Assembly (NCBI RefSeq): GCF_006385705.1 | Contig: NZ_VFRQ01000010.1 | Location: 62,001-126,000 of the forward strand | Direction: 5' to 3' | Length of the DNA stretch: 64,000 bases | Source of the DNA: Pontibacter mangrovi | Lineage (GTDB): Bacteria > Bacteroidota > Bacteroidia > Cytophagales > Hymenobacteraceae | Part shown: one piece after another, positions 26,469 to 35,633 of the stretch | Layout: every line of letters starts with the position of its first letter | Position numbering within the stretch: the first letter of the stretch is position 1 | Translations under genes and position numbers: made by a program | The notes under the pieces: generated by a model | Database searches by the model: none | What the model saw: the letters and a program-made list of their open reading frames with translations, nothing else | Told to the model about the DNA's origin: nothing

Positions 26469-27701
26469 ATGAAAGACTTACTTGAGAAATTCGAGAACAA
26501 GAGACCTGAGATAGTATTTGAGTGGAAAGACCCTGATACAGAGGCTGAAGGCTGGGTAGTGATCAACTCGCTGCGCGGCGGTGCGGCAGGCGGGGGCACA
26601 CGTATGCGCAAAGGCCTGGATAAGCGTGAAGTGGAGTCTCTGGCCAAGACCATGGAAGTGAAATTCACGGTATCCGGCCCGGCCATTGGCGGCGCCAAGT
26701 CCGGCATCAACTTCGACCCGGCCGACCCGCGCAAGCGCGGCGTGCTGGAGCGCTGGTACAAGGCTGTTATCCCGCTCCTGAAAAGCTACTACGGCACCGG
26801 CGGCGACCTGAACGTGGATGAGATACACGAGGTAATCCCGATTACGGAGGACTATGGCCTGTGGCACCCGCAGGAGGGCGTGGTAAACGGGCACTTTAAC
26901 GCCACCGAGCCGCAGAAGATAAACAAGATAGGGCAGCTGCGCCAGGGCGTGGTAAAGGTGATTGAGGACCCGCACTTCTCCCCTTCCACCGCCCGCAAGT
27001 ACACGATTGCCGACATGATCACGGGCTATGGCGTGGCCGAGGCCGTGCGCCACTACTACAGCATCTGGGGCGGAGCCTTTGAGGGCAAGCGCGCTATTAT
27101 ACAGGGCTGGGGCAACGTAGGGGCCGCGGCGGCTTTTTACCTTGCCTCTAAAGGCGTTAAAATAGTAGGTATCATCGACAGGGCCGGCGGCCTTATCAAC
27201 GACAAAGGCTATACTTTTGAGGAGATCACGGACCTGTTCCTGAACCGCCAAGGCAACGCGCTCAGCCCTAACACGGCAGGCATACTTTCGTTTGAGGACG
27301 CGAACAGCCGCATCTGGGACCTTCCGGCTGAGATTTTTATACCTGCCGCCGCCTCCAGGCTGGTAACGCGCGAGCAGGTGGAGCGCATGGTGCAGAGCGG
27401 CATGGAGGTGATCTCCTGCGGCGCCAACGTGCCGTTCCAGGACCCGGAGATCTTCTTTGGACCAACCGGTGAGTTTGCCGACCGCAACCTATCCGTCATC
27501 CCTGACTTTATCGCCAACTGCGGCATGGCGCGCGTGTTTGCCTACCTAATGGAAAGCGATGTGGAGATAACGGACGAGGCCATCTTCAGCGACACTTCCG
27601 ACATTATCCGTACTGCCTTGGAGAAATCGCATGAGAAGCGGGTGCAGAAAACCGAGATTGCCAAGACAAGCTTCGAGATAGCCCTAAGCCAGCTGCTTTA
27701 A
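26469..27701 (+). CDS. Divergent Glu/Leu/Phe/Val dehydrogenase
   Basis: A 410-residue ELFV-type amino acid dehydrogenase. It keeps the two active-site lysines at the family spacing (K65 and K77 in MEVKFTVSGPAIGGAKSG) and the Rossmann motif GWGNVGAAAAFYL, but the region between, ADPRKRGVLERWYKAVIPLL, and the segment YGLWHPQEGVVNGHFN differ from both the GDH at 13238 and the leucine dehydrogenase at 37392. Substrate cannot be assigned. It starts about 45 bases after anmK and is followed 12 bases later by an MscS channel gene. Confidence 0.85.
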   Translation: MKDLLEKFENKRPEIVFEWKDPDTEAEGWVVINSLRGGAAGGGTRMRKGLDKREVESLAKTMEVKFTVSGPAIGGAKSGINFDPADPRKRGVLERWYKAVIPLLKSYYGTGGDLNVDEIHEVIPITEDYGLWHPQEGVVNGHFNATEPQKINKIGQLRQGVVKVIEDPHFSPSTARKYTIADMITGYGVAEAVRHYYSIWGGAFEGKRAIIQGWGNVGAAAAFYLASKGVKIVGIIDRAGGLINDKGYTFEEITDLFLNRQGNALSPNTAGILSFEDANSRIWDLPAEIFIPAAASRLVTREQVERMVQSGMEVISCGANVPFQDPEIFFGPTGEFADRNLSVIPDFIANCGMARVFAYLMESDVEITDEAIFSDTSDIIRTALEKSHEKRVQKTEIAKTSFEIALSQLL

Positions 27702-27712
27702 AATTAGTACCG

Positions 27713-28885
27713 ATGAACTGGGAGGCTTTTATACAGAGCGGTTGGCTCCGCCAGGAATTTTTGGGTAACACCGTGGGCGAATACCTGCTCACGGCGGCCA
27801 TCCTGCTTTTTGGCTACATCTTCAAAACACTTTTCTCTAGATTGATCTCGGGGCTGGTGTACAAGCTGGGTAATAGATTTTGGCAGGAGGCGGACCTGGC
27901 AGAGTTTCGGCGCCTGCTTATTCAGCCACTGGAGGTGCTGCTGTTTCTGGTGTTTTTATACCTGGCTTTCCAGGTGCTGGATTATCCGGTAAAGCCCGAC
28001 GACCTGCAGGAGGGCGACCCGTTCCTGAAGACGTTCCTGTTCCGCACGTACCAGGTGTTCATCATCGTGGCGCTAACGTGGGTGCTGCTGCGCTTTATAG
28101 ACTTTGTGGGGCTGGTGTTTACCTACCGCACCCAAAAAACCGCTTCTAAGCTAGACGATCAGCTGGTGCCTTTCTTCAAGGACTTCACGAAGGTGATAGT
28201 CGTGATCTTCTCTTTCCTGGTGATGCTGGGCTCAGTGTTTGGCGTGAACGTGACAGGTTTGGTGGCCGGCCTTGGCGTAGGCGGTTTGGCTGTTGCCTTT
28301 GCCGCCAAAGAGAGCCTGGAGAACCTGTTAGCCTCTTTCACCATTTTTCTGGATAAGCCTTTTATGGCCGGAGACCTGGTGCAGGTGGGCGACCTGATAG
28401 GCGTTGTAGAGAAAGTGGGGTTCCGGAGCACGCGCATCCGCACGCTGGAGAAAAGCTTTGTAACAGTGCCTAACAAGCTCATGATCGACAAGCCGCTGGA
28501 CAACCTGACGCTGCGCACCTTCCGCCGCGCCAAGTTCGACGTGACGCTTACCTACGATACCTCTTCCGCCCAACTCAGGGCCATCACCCGCGACATACAG
28601 GCCTACCTGGACCAGCACCCGCGCACCAACCAGGACGGGCGCGTGCGCTTCCTGAACCTGGGGCCTCACTCCAAGGATGTGATGGTGCAGTATTACGTAG
28701 ACACGATGGACTGGAACGAGTTCATCGACATCAAAGAAGAGATCAACTATAAGATTGTGGAGATTGTGGAGAGCCACGGCGCCGAGTTTGCCTTCCCGAC
28801 CCAGACGGTGTACCTGCAAAAGCCTGAAGCCAAGCCAGTGCCCCCTGCACAGAAACCATACTTTGGCAGCTCTGACCTGGAGTAG
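27713..28885 (+). CDS. MscS-family mechanosensitive channel
   Basis: A 390-residue small-conductance mechanosensitive channel. Several N-terminal membrane helices (to about 175), then the pore helix and gate region VNVTGLVAGLGVGGLAVAFA with AKESLENLLASF, followed by the beta domain (FMAGDLVQVGDLIGVVEKVGFRSTRIRTLE) and a C-terminal alpha/beta domain. It would release solutes under hypo-osmotic shock. Co-transcribed with the ELFV gene; terminator follows. Confidence 0.93.
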   Translation: MNWEAFIQSGWLRQEFLGNTVGEYLLTAAILLFGYIFKTLFSRLISGLVYKLGNRFWQEADLAEFRRLLIQPLEVLLFLVFLYLAFQVLDYPVKPDDLQEGDPFLKTFLFRTYQVFIIVALTWVLLRFIDFVGLVFTYRTQKTASKLDDQLVPFFKDFTKVIVVIFSFLVMLGSVFGVNVTGLVAGLGVGGLAVAFAAKESLENLLASFTIFLDKPFMAGDLVQVGDLIGVVEKVGFRSTRIRTLEKSFVTVPNKLMIDKPLDNLTLRTFRRAKFDVTLTYDTSSAQLRAITRDIQAYLDQHPRTNQDGRVRFLNLGPHSKDVMVQYYVDTMDWNEFIDIKEEINYKIVEIVESHGAEFAFPTQTVYLQKPEAKPVPPAQKPYFGSSDLE

Positions 28886-28895
28886 CCACAAATAA

Positions 28896-28924
28896 AAAAG
28901 CCGGAGAAGCTCCGGCTTTTTTTT
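28896..28924 (+). terminator. Terminator after mscS
   Basis: Stem AAAAGCCGGAG with its complement around a three-base loop, then eight T residues, starting about 10 bases after the stop codon. Confidence 0.9.
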
Positions 28925-29190
28925 CACCCTTATATCTTATTTCCTTATGAATTTCGTGTTTCCTTGGCACTTGCCTGTGCGGCGGTGCCTATCCTTCCTC
29001 TTCTCCTAGCAACCTGTTTGTTGCTGATTTGCTCTCTTTAACGGGATGCTTCCCCCTCTGTTACACACAAAGTATAACATTTCCGATGTATGGCCTTTAT
29101 TTTCGGGTAAACTGCCCCTATTTACAAGTAAAGCGATGTAACTTTTTCCCGGCAACGCGCACTTGAGCTATTAAACGCTATTATTCCTGC
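28925..29190. other. Intergenic gap with no recognised feature
   Basis: About 265 bases between the mscS terminator and the end of the AsmA-like gene. It is pyrimidine-rich in the first half, contains one AAGTATA, and shows no ORF of note, no tRNA-like fold, and no strong hairpin. Confidence 0.5.
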
Positions 29191-31698
29191 TTAGTCGAAG
29201 TCAAAATACTCGCCCTCCTGCAGCTCTACTTCCTTCTCCTGCTGCTTGGGCTTCTTGCCGCGCAGCAGGTCGCGTAGCTCCTGCCCTTCCTGCTTCAGGT
29301 CTGTCTTTATCTTCTCCCGCACCCGCACATTGTCATAAGCTATCTTAAAGTCGCTCTCGCTGCCTTTCAGCGTCAGGAACAGGTTGCTATTGCCTGCGTC
29401 AGGGTCTTCGGCCACTGTACCGAAGCGGGCGTCCTTATCGGGCTTGCGGTTGCTAAAGAGCGGCAGCTTTATCTTATAGTCCATCTTTTGGTCGAAGGTA
29501 TGGGTGCCAGACACCGACACCACCGGCGCGGCCGACAGGTTGGAGCGGATGTCCATCTCCGGAATGTAGATCGTGCCCTGCTGTATCCAAAAGGAGTTGT
29601 GCAGTTCGGCAAAGCGCATATTAGCCAGCTCAGAGCGCTTCACAAACGCCGACATCTTCTGCATAGGCGGGAAGTTGATGAGCTGCCCGTTGCGCACGGT
29701 AGCCTGTATCTCTGCCTGCAGCAGGTCGGTTTTAGGGCTGAGCTGGCTATCGAAGTATACATCTGAGATGATGTTGGCCGTGAGGAGGCCGCGCAGGTGG
29801 CGCTCCTCTATAAAGTTCTGGTGGAAATTCTCGAATACATAGAAGAGACTGTCTACGCTCATGTTGTTGAGCTTTGCGGCGGTGCTCACCTTAATGTGGT
29901 CGCGGGTGCGGGCATCCAGGTTTCCGCGCACGGCAAAGTCTCCGCCTATGGCCTGAAAAGAAATGTTCGGCGACGACACCACCTGGTTGCGCAGCTTTAC
30001 CTGCCCCTCAATGTTCTTTCCCCTGAACCTCCGGAACCGCATCCGGTCGATGGAGGCGCTCAGGTCGAAGGCGATGTCTGGCGAGATAAGGAATTTATAC
30101 TCCTCGCCGGTGCGGGCCGCCTCCGGTGTGTTCTGCTCCTCGCTCAGCAGCTGATCGAAATTCAGGTACTGGCTCTTGAAATCGGCCTCCACCAGCAGGC
30201 GCTGCTTGTCCAGTATAAGCCAGGCCATCACGTTCTTAAACATCCCGTTGATGGTAAAGTCAGACTCGCCCAATTGGCCTTTAAAATCAGACACAGCCAC
30301 GTCGTTGCGCTTAAACATAAAGTTGCCGTTCAGGCTGCGCATTGGCAGCGGCATCTCCTGCAGTGTCAGCGACACGTTGTGCAGCGTGATGTCGCCGGTG
30401 GTGTTGAGCGTGCTGTTGCCTGGGCGGGCCTTAAACTCGTTCAGGTTGCCGGAGAAGGCGATGCGCACGTCTGCTAGCCCGCTCCCGCTGCGCACCTGCT
30501 CTATTTTGGCCAGCCCCAGCACATAGCCCACATCCAGCATGCCCTGCACATCAAACGCGATGTAGGGGTTGTCGAAGTTGCTATACTTCAGGTTGCCTTT
30601 AAACGGCCTGCCGTTCAGCATGCCCTTCAGCTCCCTCAGCTCCAGCACCGATGTGGCTGCCTTATGTTGCTCGCCGTTCGTAAAACTGCCTGTCAGGTAG
30701 ATCTTTTCCACACGCTGCTGCACATCGGGGTGGAAAAAGGAAGCATCGCGCGCGCCGAAGTTTATATTTATACTTGGCATGTGCTTGCCAGAGGCCTGTC
30801 CCTTCACGGTGCCGTTAAAGTATACTTCGCCCTCGCTGCGGTACTGGCTAAACTCCTCGGTCATACTTTGGGGCAGCAGCGAGAGCAGCGACTGCACGTT
30901 GGTGTTCTTGCCTTCCACCTGCAGGTCCAGCTCCGTCACGCCACTATAAGCGATCGCTCCGCCCACCTCGTAGGCCGCCTCCCCTACCTGCACCACTGAG
31001 GGCCGCAACGCAATGGTCTGCGCCTGCCGGTTTATACTTAGCGCCGAGGCAAGGTTCACCTTCTTTCCTTTAAAATACTCGCCCGTGCCTACTTTTATAG
31101 TATGGATCGTAGCCTGCCCGTCCGCCTCGATGTCTATGGTTTCGGGGGAAATGGCCAGGGCGGCAGCCAGCTGGTGCGCCTCCACCTCGTAGGTCTGCTT
31201 GAGCTGCTGGTCGATGTAATGCACGGCCACTTCGCGCAGGTTTATACTTTCCAGATCAAAGGAAAAGTCGCTGCTGGAGGAAGTAGTGTCGGTGGCGATG
31301 ATCTGGTAGTTCACCTGCCCGTCGGGCAGCACCTTCACGTATACTTCGCCCTGTTCCATGTAAAACTCTTTCACGCTATACTCGCCGCGCAGCACATCCC
31401 AAAGGCTAAAGGTAAAGTATAGCTTCTCGGCCCGCGCCAGCGACTCCTCGCTCTCCGGCAGCCCCTCGTGCACGTTCACCTCGTCCAGCGAAACAGCTAC
31501 CTGCGGAAACTTGTCGAAGAGCGAGAGCGAAATCTGCCGCACATCCACCTTTGTTTTGATGTGCTTGTTGGCCTCGGCCACAAAAAGCCCGATTATTTTA
31601 TCCTGATAGGTGTATACCAGCGCCAACGCCAAAGCAAGGGCTGCCACAAAAATAGCGACGCCATAAAATAGCACTTTTTTTACCGCTCCAATTTCCAC
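29191..31698 (-). CDS. AsmA-like envelope protein
   Basis: An 835-residue protein with one N-terminal membrane helix (about 7-29) and a long beta-rich periplasmic body. The start, EANKHIKTKVDVRQISLSLFDKFPQVAVSLDEVNVHE, and the C-terminal AsmA_2-type region (NGQLINFPPMQKMSAFVKRSELANMRFAELHNSFWIQQGTIYIP region, about 660-720) identify the AsmA/TamB-related superfamily, now thought to form lipid-conducting bridges between membranes. C-terminus is charged and low complexity (KKPKQQEKEVELQEG). Function in this organism is inferred from the superfamily only. It carries about ten AAGTATR words. Confidence 0.85.
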   Translation of the reverse strand: MEIGAVKKVLFYGVAIFVAALALALALVYTYQDKIIGLFVAEANKHIKTKVDVRQISLSLFDKFPQVAVSLDEVNVHEGLPESEESLARAEKLYFTFSLWDVLRGEYSVKEFYMEQGEVYVKVLPDGQVNYQIIATDTTSSSSDFSFDLESINLREVAVHYIDQQLKQTYEVEAHQLAAALAISPETIDIEADGQATIHTIKVGTGEYFKGKKVNLASALSINRQAQTIALRPSVVQVGEAAYEVGGAIAYSGVTELDLQVEGKNTNVQSLLSLLPQSMTEEFSQYRSEGEVYFNGTVKGQASGKHMPSININFGARDASFFHPDVQQRVEKIYLTGSFTNGEQHKAATSVLELRELKGMLNGRPFKGNLKYSNFDNPYIAFDVQGMLDVGYVLGLAKIEQVRSGSGLADVRIAFSGNLNEFKARPGNSTLNTTGDITLHNVSLTLQEMPLPMRSLNGNFMFKRNDVAVSDFKGQLGESDFTINGMFKNVMAWLILDKQRLLVEADFKSQYLNFDQLLSEEQNTPEAARTGEEYKFLISPDIAFDLSASIDRMRFRRFRGKNIEGQVKLRNQVVSSPNISFQAIGGDFAVRGNLDARTRDHIKVSTAAKLNNMSVDSLFYVFENFHQNFIEERHLRGLLTANIISDVYFDSQLSPKTDLLQAEIQATVRNGQLINFPPMQKMSAFVKRSELANMRFAELHNSFWIQQGTIYIPEMDIRSNLSAAPVVSVSGTHTFDQKMDYKIKLPLFSNRKPDKDARFGTVAEDPDAGNSNLFLTLKGSESDFKIAYDNVRVREKIKTDLKQEGQELRDLLRGKKPKQQEKEVELQEGEYFDFD

Positions 31699-31812
31699 CT
31701 ATCGAAAGTTCAGATTTTTAGCACCTTACAAAACCTAAAGGTAGTGCAGTAATAACACGCGAACAATAGCACATTGCCGTTGAAAAAATATTTCAGAAAT
31801 TTTTCGCAAATG

Positions 31813-31844
31813 TTTTGCAGTCTCAAAAATAACCTCCATATTTG
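31813..31844 (+). promoter_or_regulatory. tRNA-Val promoter
   Basis: TTTTG (31813-31817), 19-base spacer, CATATTTG (31837-31844): a near-perfect Bacteroidota TTTG-N19-TAnnTTTG promoter. Predicted start near 31851, about 35 bases before the tRNA. Confidence 0.7.
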
Positions 31845-31885
31845 CATCATCAAACGGGGACAAAAGGTCTTTAAAAAAGAAAAAA

Positions 31886-31960
31886 GGGGTGTTAGCTCAG
31901 CTGGTTCAGAGCACCTGCCTTACAAGCAGGGGGTCACTGGTTCGAATCCAGTACGCCCCA
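31886..31960 (+). tRNA. tRNA-Val (anticodon TAC)
   Basis: 75 bases folding as a complete cloverleaf: acceptor GGGGTGT with ACGCCCC (one G-T pair), D-arm AGCTCAG, anticodon loop CTTACAA giving TAC, T-arm with GGTTCGAATCC, discriminator A. CCA is not encoded. Flanked by a promoter and a terminator, so it is a single-gene unit. Confidence 0.97.
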
Positions 31961-31961
31961 C

Positions 31962-31990
31962 AAAAGGACAACTGCAAAGTTGTCCTTTTT
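31962..31990 (+). terminator. Terminator after tRNA-Val
   Basis: A 12-bp stem (31962-31973 with 31978-31989, AAAAGGACAACT and complement), four-base loop GCAA, followed by T-run, directly after the tRNA. Confidence 0.9.
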
Positions 31991-32141
31991 TTATATCTAT
32001 ACTTTTCTATTTCTGCCCCCGCAGGCCAACGCGCAGCATAGCCTATACCTTACCAACGGCTTTGCCCCGGGCATAGTATATCTCTCCCCCTGCCGCTCCG
32101 GCAGTTGTAAGCTTCTTCAGGAAATTATCGGTTTATACTTG

Positions 32142-32738
32142 CTAGGCCTGCGCCCTAGAAAACAGCTCGTGCAACGCCAGCACCTGCGGGATGATGAGGT
32201 GCTCGTCGTCGTTGTAGATGATGTGCTGGGCGCGGCGCAGCTTCTCTTCCTCGCTCATTTGCCGGGCAATGATGGCCTTGATGTCGGCCTCTGTGCGGTG
32301 GGTGTCGCGCTTTAGCAGGCGCTTCATGCGAAGGTGCAGCGGTGCGGAAACCACAATGACCTGGTCCAGTTGCCGCCACGAGTCCGACTCATACATGAGC
32401 GCAGCCTCTTTTAGCACGTACGGCTTGTGGGCATGCAAGGCAGCCCAGGCTTCAAAGTCTTTGCCCACGTGCGGGTGCACCAGGGCGTTCAGCCGCTCCA
32501 GTTGCGGCGGGTTGTTAAACACCACGCTGGCCAGGTAGGCTCTATCCAACTCCCCGGCAGCGGTAAAGGTGGCACCGCCGAAAGCCTCCTGCAGCTCCTG
32601 CCGCAGTTCCCGGTCGTGGTGCATCACCCATTTGGCACGGGTATCGGCATCATACACCGGCACGCCTAGCAAGGCAAACATTCGGCTCACGATGGTTTTG
32701 CCCGTGCCTATGCCCCCGGTTATTCCGATCTTCAGCAT
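32142..32738 (-). CDS. coaE: Dephospho-CoA kinase
   Basis: Final step of coenzyme A synthesis: phosphorylates the 3'-hydroxyl of dephospho-CoA. 198 residues with the P-loop GGIGTGKT (8-15), VYDADTRAKWVM, and KRLLKRDTHRTEADIKAII near the lid. Start overlaps the ybbR stop by one base. Last gene of the nusB-to-coaE operon. Confidence 0.95.
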   Translation of the reverse strand: MLKIGITGGIGTGKTIVSRMFALLGVPVYDADTRAKWVMHHDRELRQELQEAFGGATFTAAGELDRAYLASVVFNNPPQLERLNALVHPHVGKDFEAWAALHAHKPYVLKEAALMYESDSWRQLDQVIVVSAPLHLRMKRLLKRDTHRTEADIKAIIARQMSEEEKLRRAQHIIYNDDEHLIIPQVLALHELFSRAQA

Positions 32739-33715
32739 TACTTGCGCCTGGAAACTTTTATGCGGTTAGGCCACACCTGCACATTGCGTATGCCGCGTGG
32801 CTGCTGCACGAGCTCCGGCACCAGGGTAGAGTCGATGGGGTTAAACCTGCTGTAGTCCAGCACGGCCTTGAAAGCGGTGCGGTTTAGCGCTGGCACAGAA
32901 TCTTGCAGCACCTGGTAACGCACCACCACAATGGACGGGCGCAGGCTGAGCTTTGCCCCCTCCGGCACGTTTACCAACTCAGGCAGCAGCTGCCGCTCCT
33001 CCGGCACCAGGCCCTTTACGTTTACGCTCACCTGCGCCTCCTCTACATCAGCCTCCACCAATGACTGATAGTCATAGTTTACCGGCACAGACACCTCTGT
33101 GGGCTCCACCAGGCTTTGCTCAGGCAAGCGCAGCAGGAAAGGGTTCGGCAGGCTGTCTATGAGTGAGGCGGGGCCGGTAAAAGTAATGCTGTCGGGGTTA
33201 ATGCGCACGGGTCCCACAATGGTATGCAGGTTATCAGTCAGCCTCTGGCTTGGGTCCAGGCGTAGCGCCATGCGCTTCTGCACCTTGGGGTCGAAGTCGA
33301 AGTAGATGGTGTCCGTAACCACAAAGTTAAGTTGGAGGCCATCGAGGGCATTGACCAGCGAAGGGCGCAGGGCAGAGCCAAGCAGGTAGTTGTTGCGGGG
33401 CAGGTCGCGGATATAGATTTCGGCGGGCTGCACATCCAGCCGCAGGCTCTTGCGCAGCAGCTTCCAGCCTTTGCCGGTCACGTTGATATCCACCTCCTGT
33501 GGCAGCGGCTTTATGGGCACCAGCTGCCTATCGTTATACACAAACCGGATAGGATAAGAGGTTTGCGTACTGTAGCTTTTGTTCAGGGCGTTAAGGAGCC
33601 AAAAGGTAGAGGCCGCCACAAAACAAAGCAGTACTATTCGCCAGTAGTGCTTTGTTCGTGGCTGAAATGGCCTCATAAACCATAAGGCTATATTTTTTAC
33701 TCCCTCTAAAGCCAA
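32738..33715 (-). CDS. YbbR-domain membrane-anchored protein
   Basis: 325 residues: an N-terminal cytoplasmic segment and one membrane helix at about 25-45 (IVLLCFVAASTFWLLNAL), then YbbR-like repeats outside the membrane (YPIRFVYNDRQL, PQEVDINVTGKGWKLL, VRINPDSITFTGPASLIDSL). In Firmicutes YbbR (CdaR) regulates diadenylate cyclase; in Bacteroidota it sits with coaE and its role is not established. One-base overlap with coaE; two bases from yajC. Confidence 0.85.
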   Translation of the reverse strand: MALEGVKNIALWFMRPFQPRTKHYWRIVLLCFVAASTFWLLNALNKSYSTQTSYPIRFVYNDRQLVPIKPLPQEVDINVTGKGWKLLRKSLRLDVQPAEIYIRDLPRNNYLLGSALRPSLVNALDGLQLNFVVTDTIYFDFDPKVQKRMALRLDPSQRLTDNLHTIVGPVRINPDSITFTGPASLIDSLPNPFLLRLPEQSLVEPTEVSVPVNYDYQSLVEADVEEAQVSVNVKGLVPEERQLLPELVNVPEGAKLSLRPSIVVVRYQVLQDSVPALNRTAFKAVLDYSRFNPIDSTLVPELVQQPRGIRNVQVWPNRIKVSRRK

Positions 33716-33717
33716 TG

Positions 33718-34026
33718 TTAGGCTGGTTTTTGCACGCGCATGGTAGCTTCCATGGACACGGCTGTTTTATCGAATGTCAGGCGTACGCCTTTGTCCACTT
33801 CTAACGTAATGGTATCGTCGTCTATTGCAATCAGCTTGCCGTGCATGCCGCCAATCGTAATGATGGTCATGCCCTTGGTCAGCTCCTCGCGGAACTTCTT
33901 CTGGTCGCGCACTTTTTTCTGCTGTGGGCGGATCATGAAGAAGTAAAACACAAGTATAATGGCTCCGAACATGAGCAGCTGAGGCAGCATGCCGCCGTCC
34001 GGCGTCTGAAGAAGTATATTGTTCAT
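33718..34026 (-). CDS. yajC: Preprotein translocase subunit YajC
   Basis: 102-residue accessory subunit of the Sec translocon, partner of SecDF. One N-terminal membrane helix (about 17-36, LLMFGAIILVFYFFMIRPQQ) with the characteristic FFMIRPQQKK, then a conserved cytoplasmic part GMTIITIGGMHGKL. Located between DUF1573 and ybbR in the operon. Confidence 0.95.
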   Translation of the reverse strand: MNNILLQTPDGGMLPQLLMFGAIILVFYFFMIRPQQKKVRDQKKFREELTKGMTIITIGGMHGKLIAIDDDTITLEVDKGVRLTFDKTAVSMEATMRVQKPA

Positions 34027-34059
34027 CTTTGGTGTATTCTCTTATTAGCTAAGCAAAAA

Positions 34060-34605
34060 CTAGTTGCGGCGAACCGGGCCACTGGCGCCAGCTGCCGGAA
34101 TGCTGCTGCTTTCCACATTGCCTTTCAGGGCCACGCGCACAATGTTAGGCTGGGTGTTGGCACGGATGGTAACGGTTGGCTGCTGCTGGCCCATTTTGCC
34201 GGTGCTGTTAAACTTAACGGCTACTTTGCCAGTCTCGCCTGGTGCAATAGGCTCTTTAGGCCAGTCAGGTACCGTACAGCCGCAGGTGGCCGAGGCGCTT
34301 TCGATGATCAGCGGCGTTTTGCCGGTGTTGGTGAACATAAAAGTATGCTCTATTGACTCACCCTGCTTAATAGAGCCAAAGTCATACTCTGTTTCCTCGA
34401 ACGACATGACAGGCGCGTTCTCAGAAGGGGCAGCCTGGTCTTCTGTGGCGGCAGGCGCCACATTCGGGTTCTCGATTGGCTGGGCCGTTGCCTCAGTTGC
34501 GGTGTTCTCTGCCACGGCTTCGTTGCCGGTGGTGCTGTTGTTGTCACAGCTTGTAGCGAACATGGCTACTGCCAGGCCCGCTACCAAAAACAGGTTCTTT
34601 TTCAT
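34060..34605 (-). CDS. DUF1573 lipoprotein
   Basis: 181 residues: lipoprotein signal (FATSC, cysteine 20), a 45-residue linker rich in A, E, T and P, then one DUF1573/ASPM-SPD-2-Hydin-like beta-sandwich (about 75-170) with YDFGSIKQGESIEHTFMFTN and the conserved SATCGCTVPDWP. Function of the family is unknown; it is a fixed companion of yajC in Bacteroidota operons. Follows the dehydrogenase gene by 21 bases. Confidence 0.9.
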   Translation of the reverse strand: MKKNLFLVAGLAVAMFATSCDNNSTTGNEAVAENTATEATAQPIENPNVAPAATEDQAAPSENAPVMSFEETEYDFGSIKQGESIEHTFMFTNTGKTPLIIESASATCGCTVPDWPKEPIAPGETGKVAVKFNSTGKMGQQQPTVTIRANTQPNIVRVALKGNVESSSIPAAGASGPVRRN

Positions 34606-34626
34606 AATACTTTAGGGCTACTATGG

Positions 34627-35625
34627 TTAAAGTTTCGCGATGATGTTTTGAGCAAACTCCATGGTGCCTGCCTTGCCGCCCAGGTCGCCGGTGCACTCCT
34701 CTTTGTTCGCCAAAGTGGCTTCCAGCGCAGACTCTATGCGGTTTGCCTCGTCCTTCAGGTCCAGGTGGTGCAGCATCATGATGGCAGAGCGCAGCAGGGC
34801 AGTTGGGTTGGCAATGCCTTTGCCGGCAATGTCCGGGGCTGAGCCGTGCACGGCCTCAAAGATGGCCATCTCGTCGCCGATGTTGGCGCCGGCCACCACG
34901 CCCAGTCCGCCTACCAGGCCTGCGCACAGGTCAGACAGAATATCGCCAAACAGGTTTGTCGTCACGATCACGTCAAACTGCTCTGGCTTGGCCACCAGCT
35001 GCATGCACATGTTGTCGATGATCTTGTCGTCAGCCTGGATGTGCGGGTAGTCTTTCGCAGCGGCTCTGAACTCATCCAGGAACAGGGCGCCGGCGCTTTT
35101 CAGGATATTCGCCTTGTGCACAGCGGTTACCTTCTTGCAGCCATGCTTGTCGGCATAGGCAAACGCGGCTCTCACGATTTTGCGGCAGCCTACGCGCGTC
35201 AGGCGGGCCACAGAGTCGGAGATCTGCAGGCGCTCGTCGAACATCTCCAGGCCAGAATACAGGCCTTCGGTGTTCTCGCGGAACAGCACTGAGTTTACGT
35301 TGTCGAAGCGGGTTTCTACGCCTTTGGTCGTCTTGGCCGGCCTCACGTTAGAGTAGAGGTCGAACATCTGGCGCAGCTGCACATTTATACTTTTAAAGCC
35401 TTTGCCAACCGGCGTGGTAATAGGGCCTTTCAGGGCCACTTTGTTTTTCTTAAGAGAAGCGATCAGCGTTTCTGGTATCAGCTCGCCGATGGCATCAAAG
35501 GTAGTCTGGCCTGCGTTCTCTTCTTCCCAGGTTACGGGAACGTTTGCTGCGCTAAAGATGGCTTTTACAGCTTCGGTTATCTCAGGTCCAATCCCGTCGC
35601 CGGGGATAAGGGTTACTTGTCTCAT
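34627..35625 (-). CDS. NAD-type isocitrate/isopropylmalate dehydrogenase
   Basis: 332-residue beta-decarboxylating dehydrogenase: [12 protein letters not shown] (5-16), [18 protein letters not shown] with the substrate-binding arginines, [11 protein letters not shown], the lysine/aspartate catalytic set in VHKANILK and [10 protein letters not shown], and [18 protein letters not shown]. The SINVQLRQ form and lack of a leucine operon favour NAD-dependent isocitrate dehydrogenase over 3-isopropylmalate dehydrogenase, but homoisocitrate or tartrate relatives are not excluded. It sits within the nusB-coaE operon, 8 bases from ytxH, which is not its usual place. Confidence 0.82.
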   Translation of the reverse strand: MRQVTLIPGDGIGPEITEAVKAIFSAANVPVTWEEENAGQTTFDAIGELIPETLIASLKKNKVALKGPITTPVGKGFKSINVQLRQMFDLYSNVRPAKTTKGVETRFDNVNSVLFRENTEGLYSGLEMFDERLQISDSVARLTRVGCRKIVRAAFAYADKHGCKKVTAVHKANILKSAGALFLDEFRAAAKDYPHIQADDKIIDNMCMQLVAKPEQFDVIVTTNLFGDILSDLCAGLVGGLGVVAGANIGDEMAIFEAVHGSAPDIAGKGIANPTALLRSAIMMLHHLDLKDEANRIESALEATLANKEECTGDLGGKAGTMEFAQNIIAKL

Positions 35626-35633
35626 GGTAAAGT

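Noticed and set aside
31774-32076. A 100-codon frame running through tRNA-Val
   Set aside because: It reads straight through the tRNA and its terminator and has no protein-like features.
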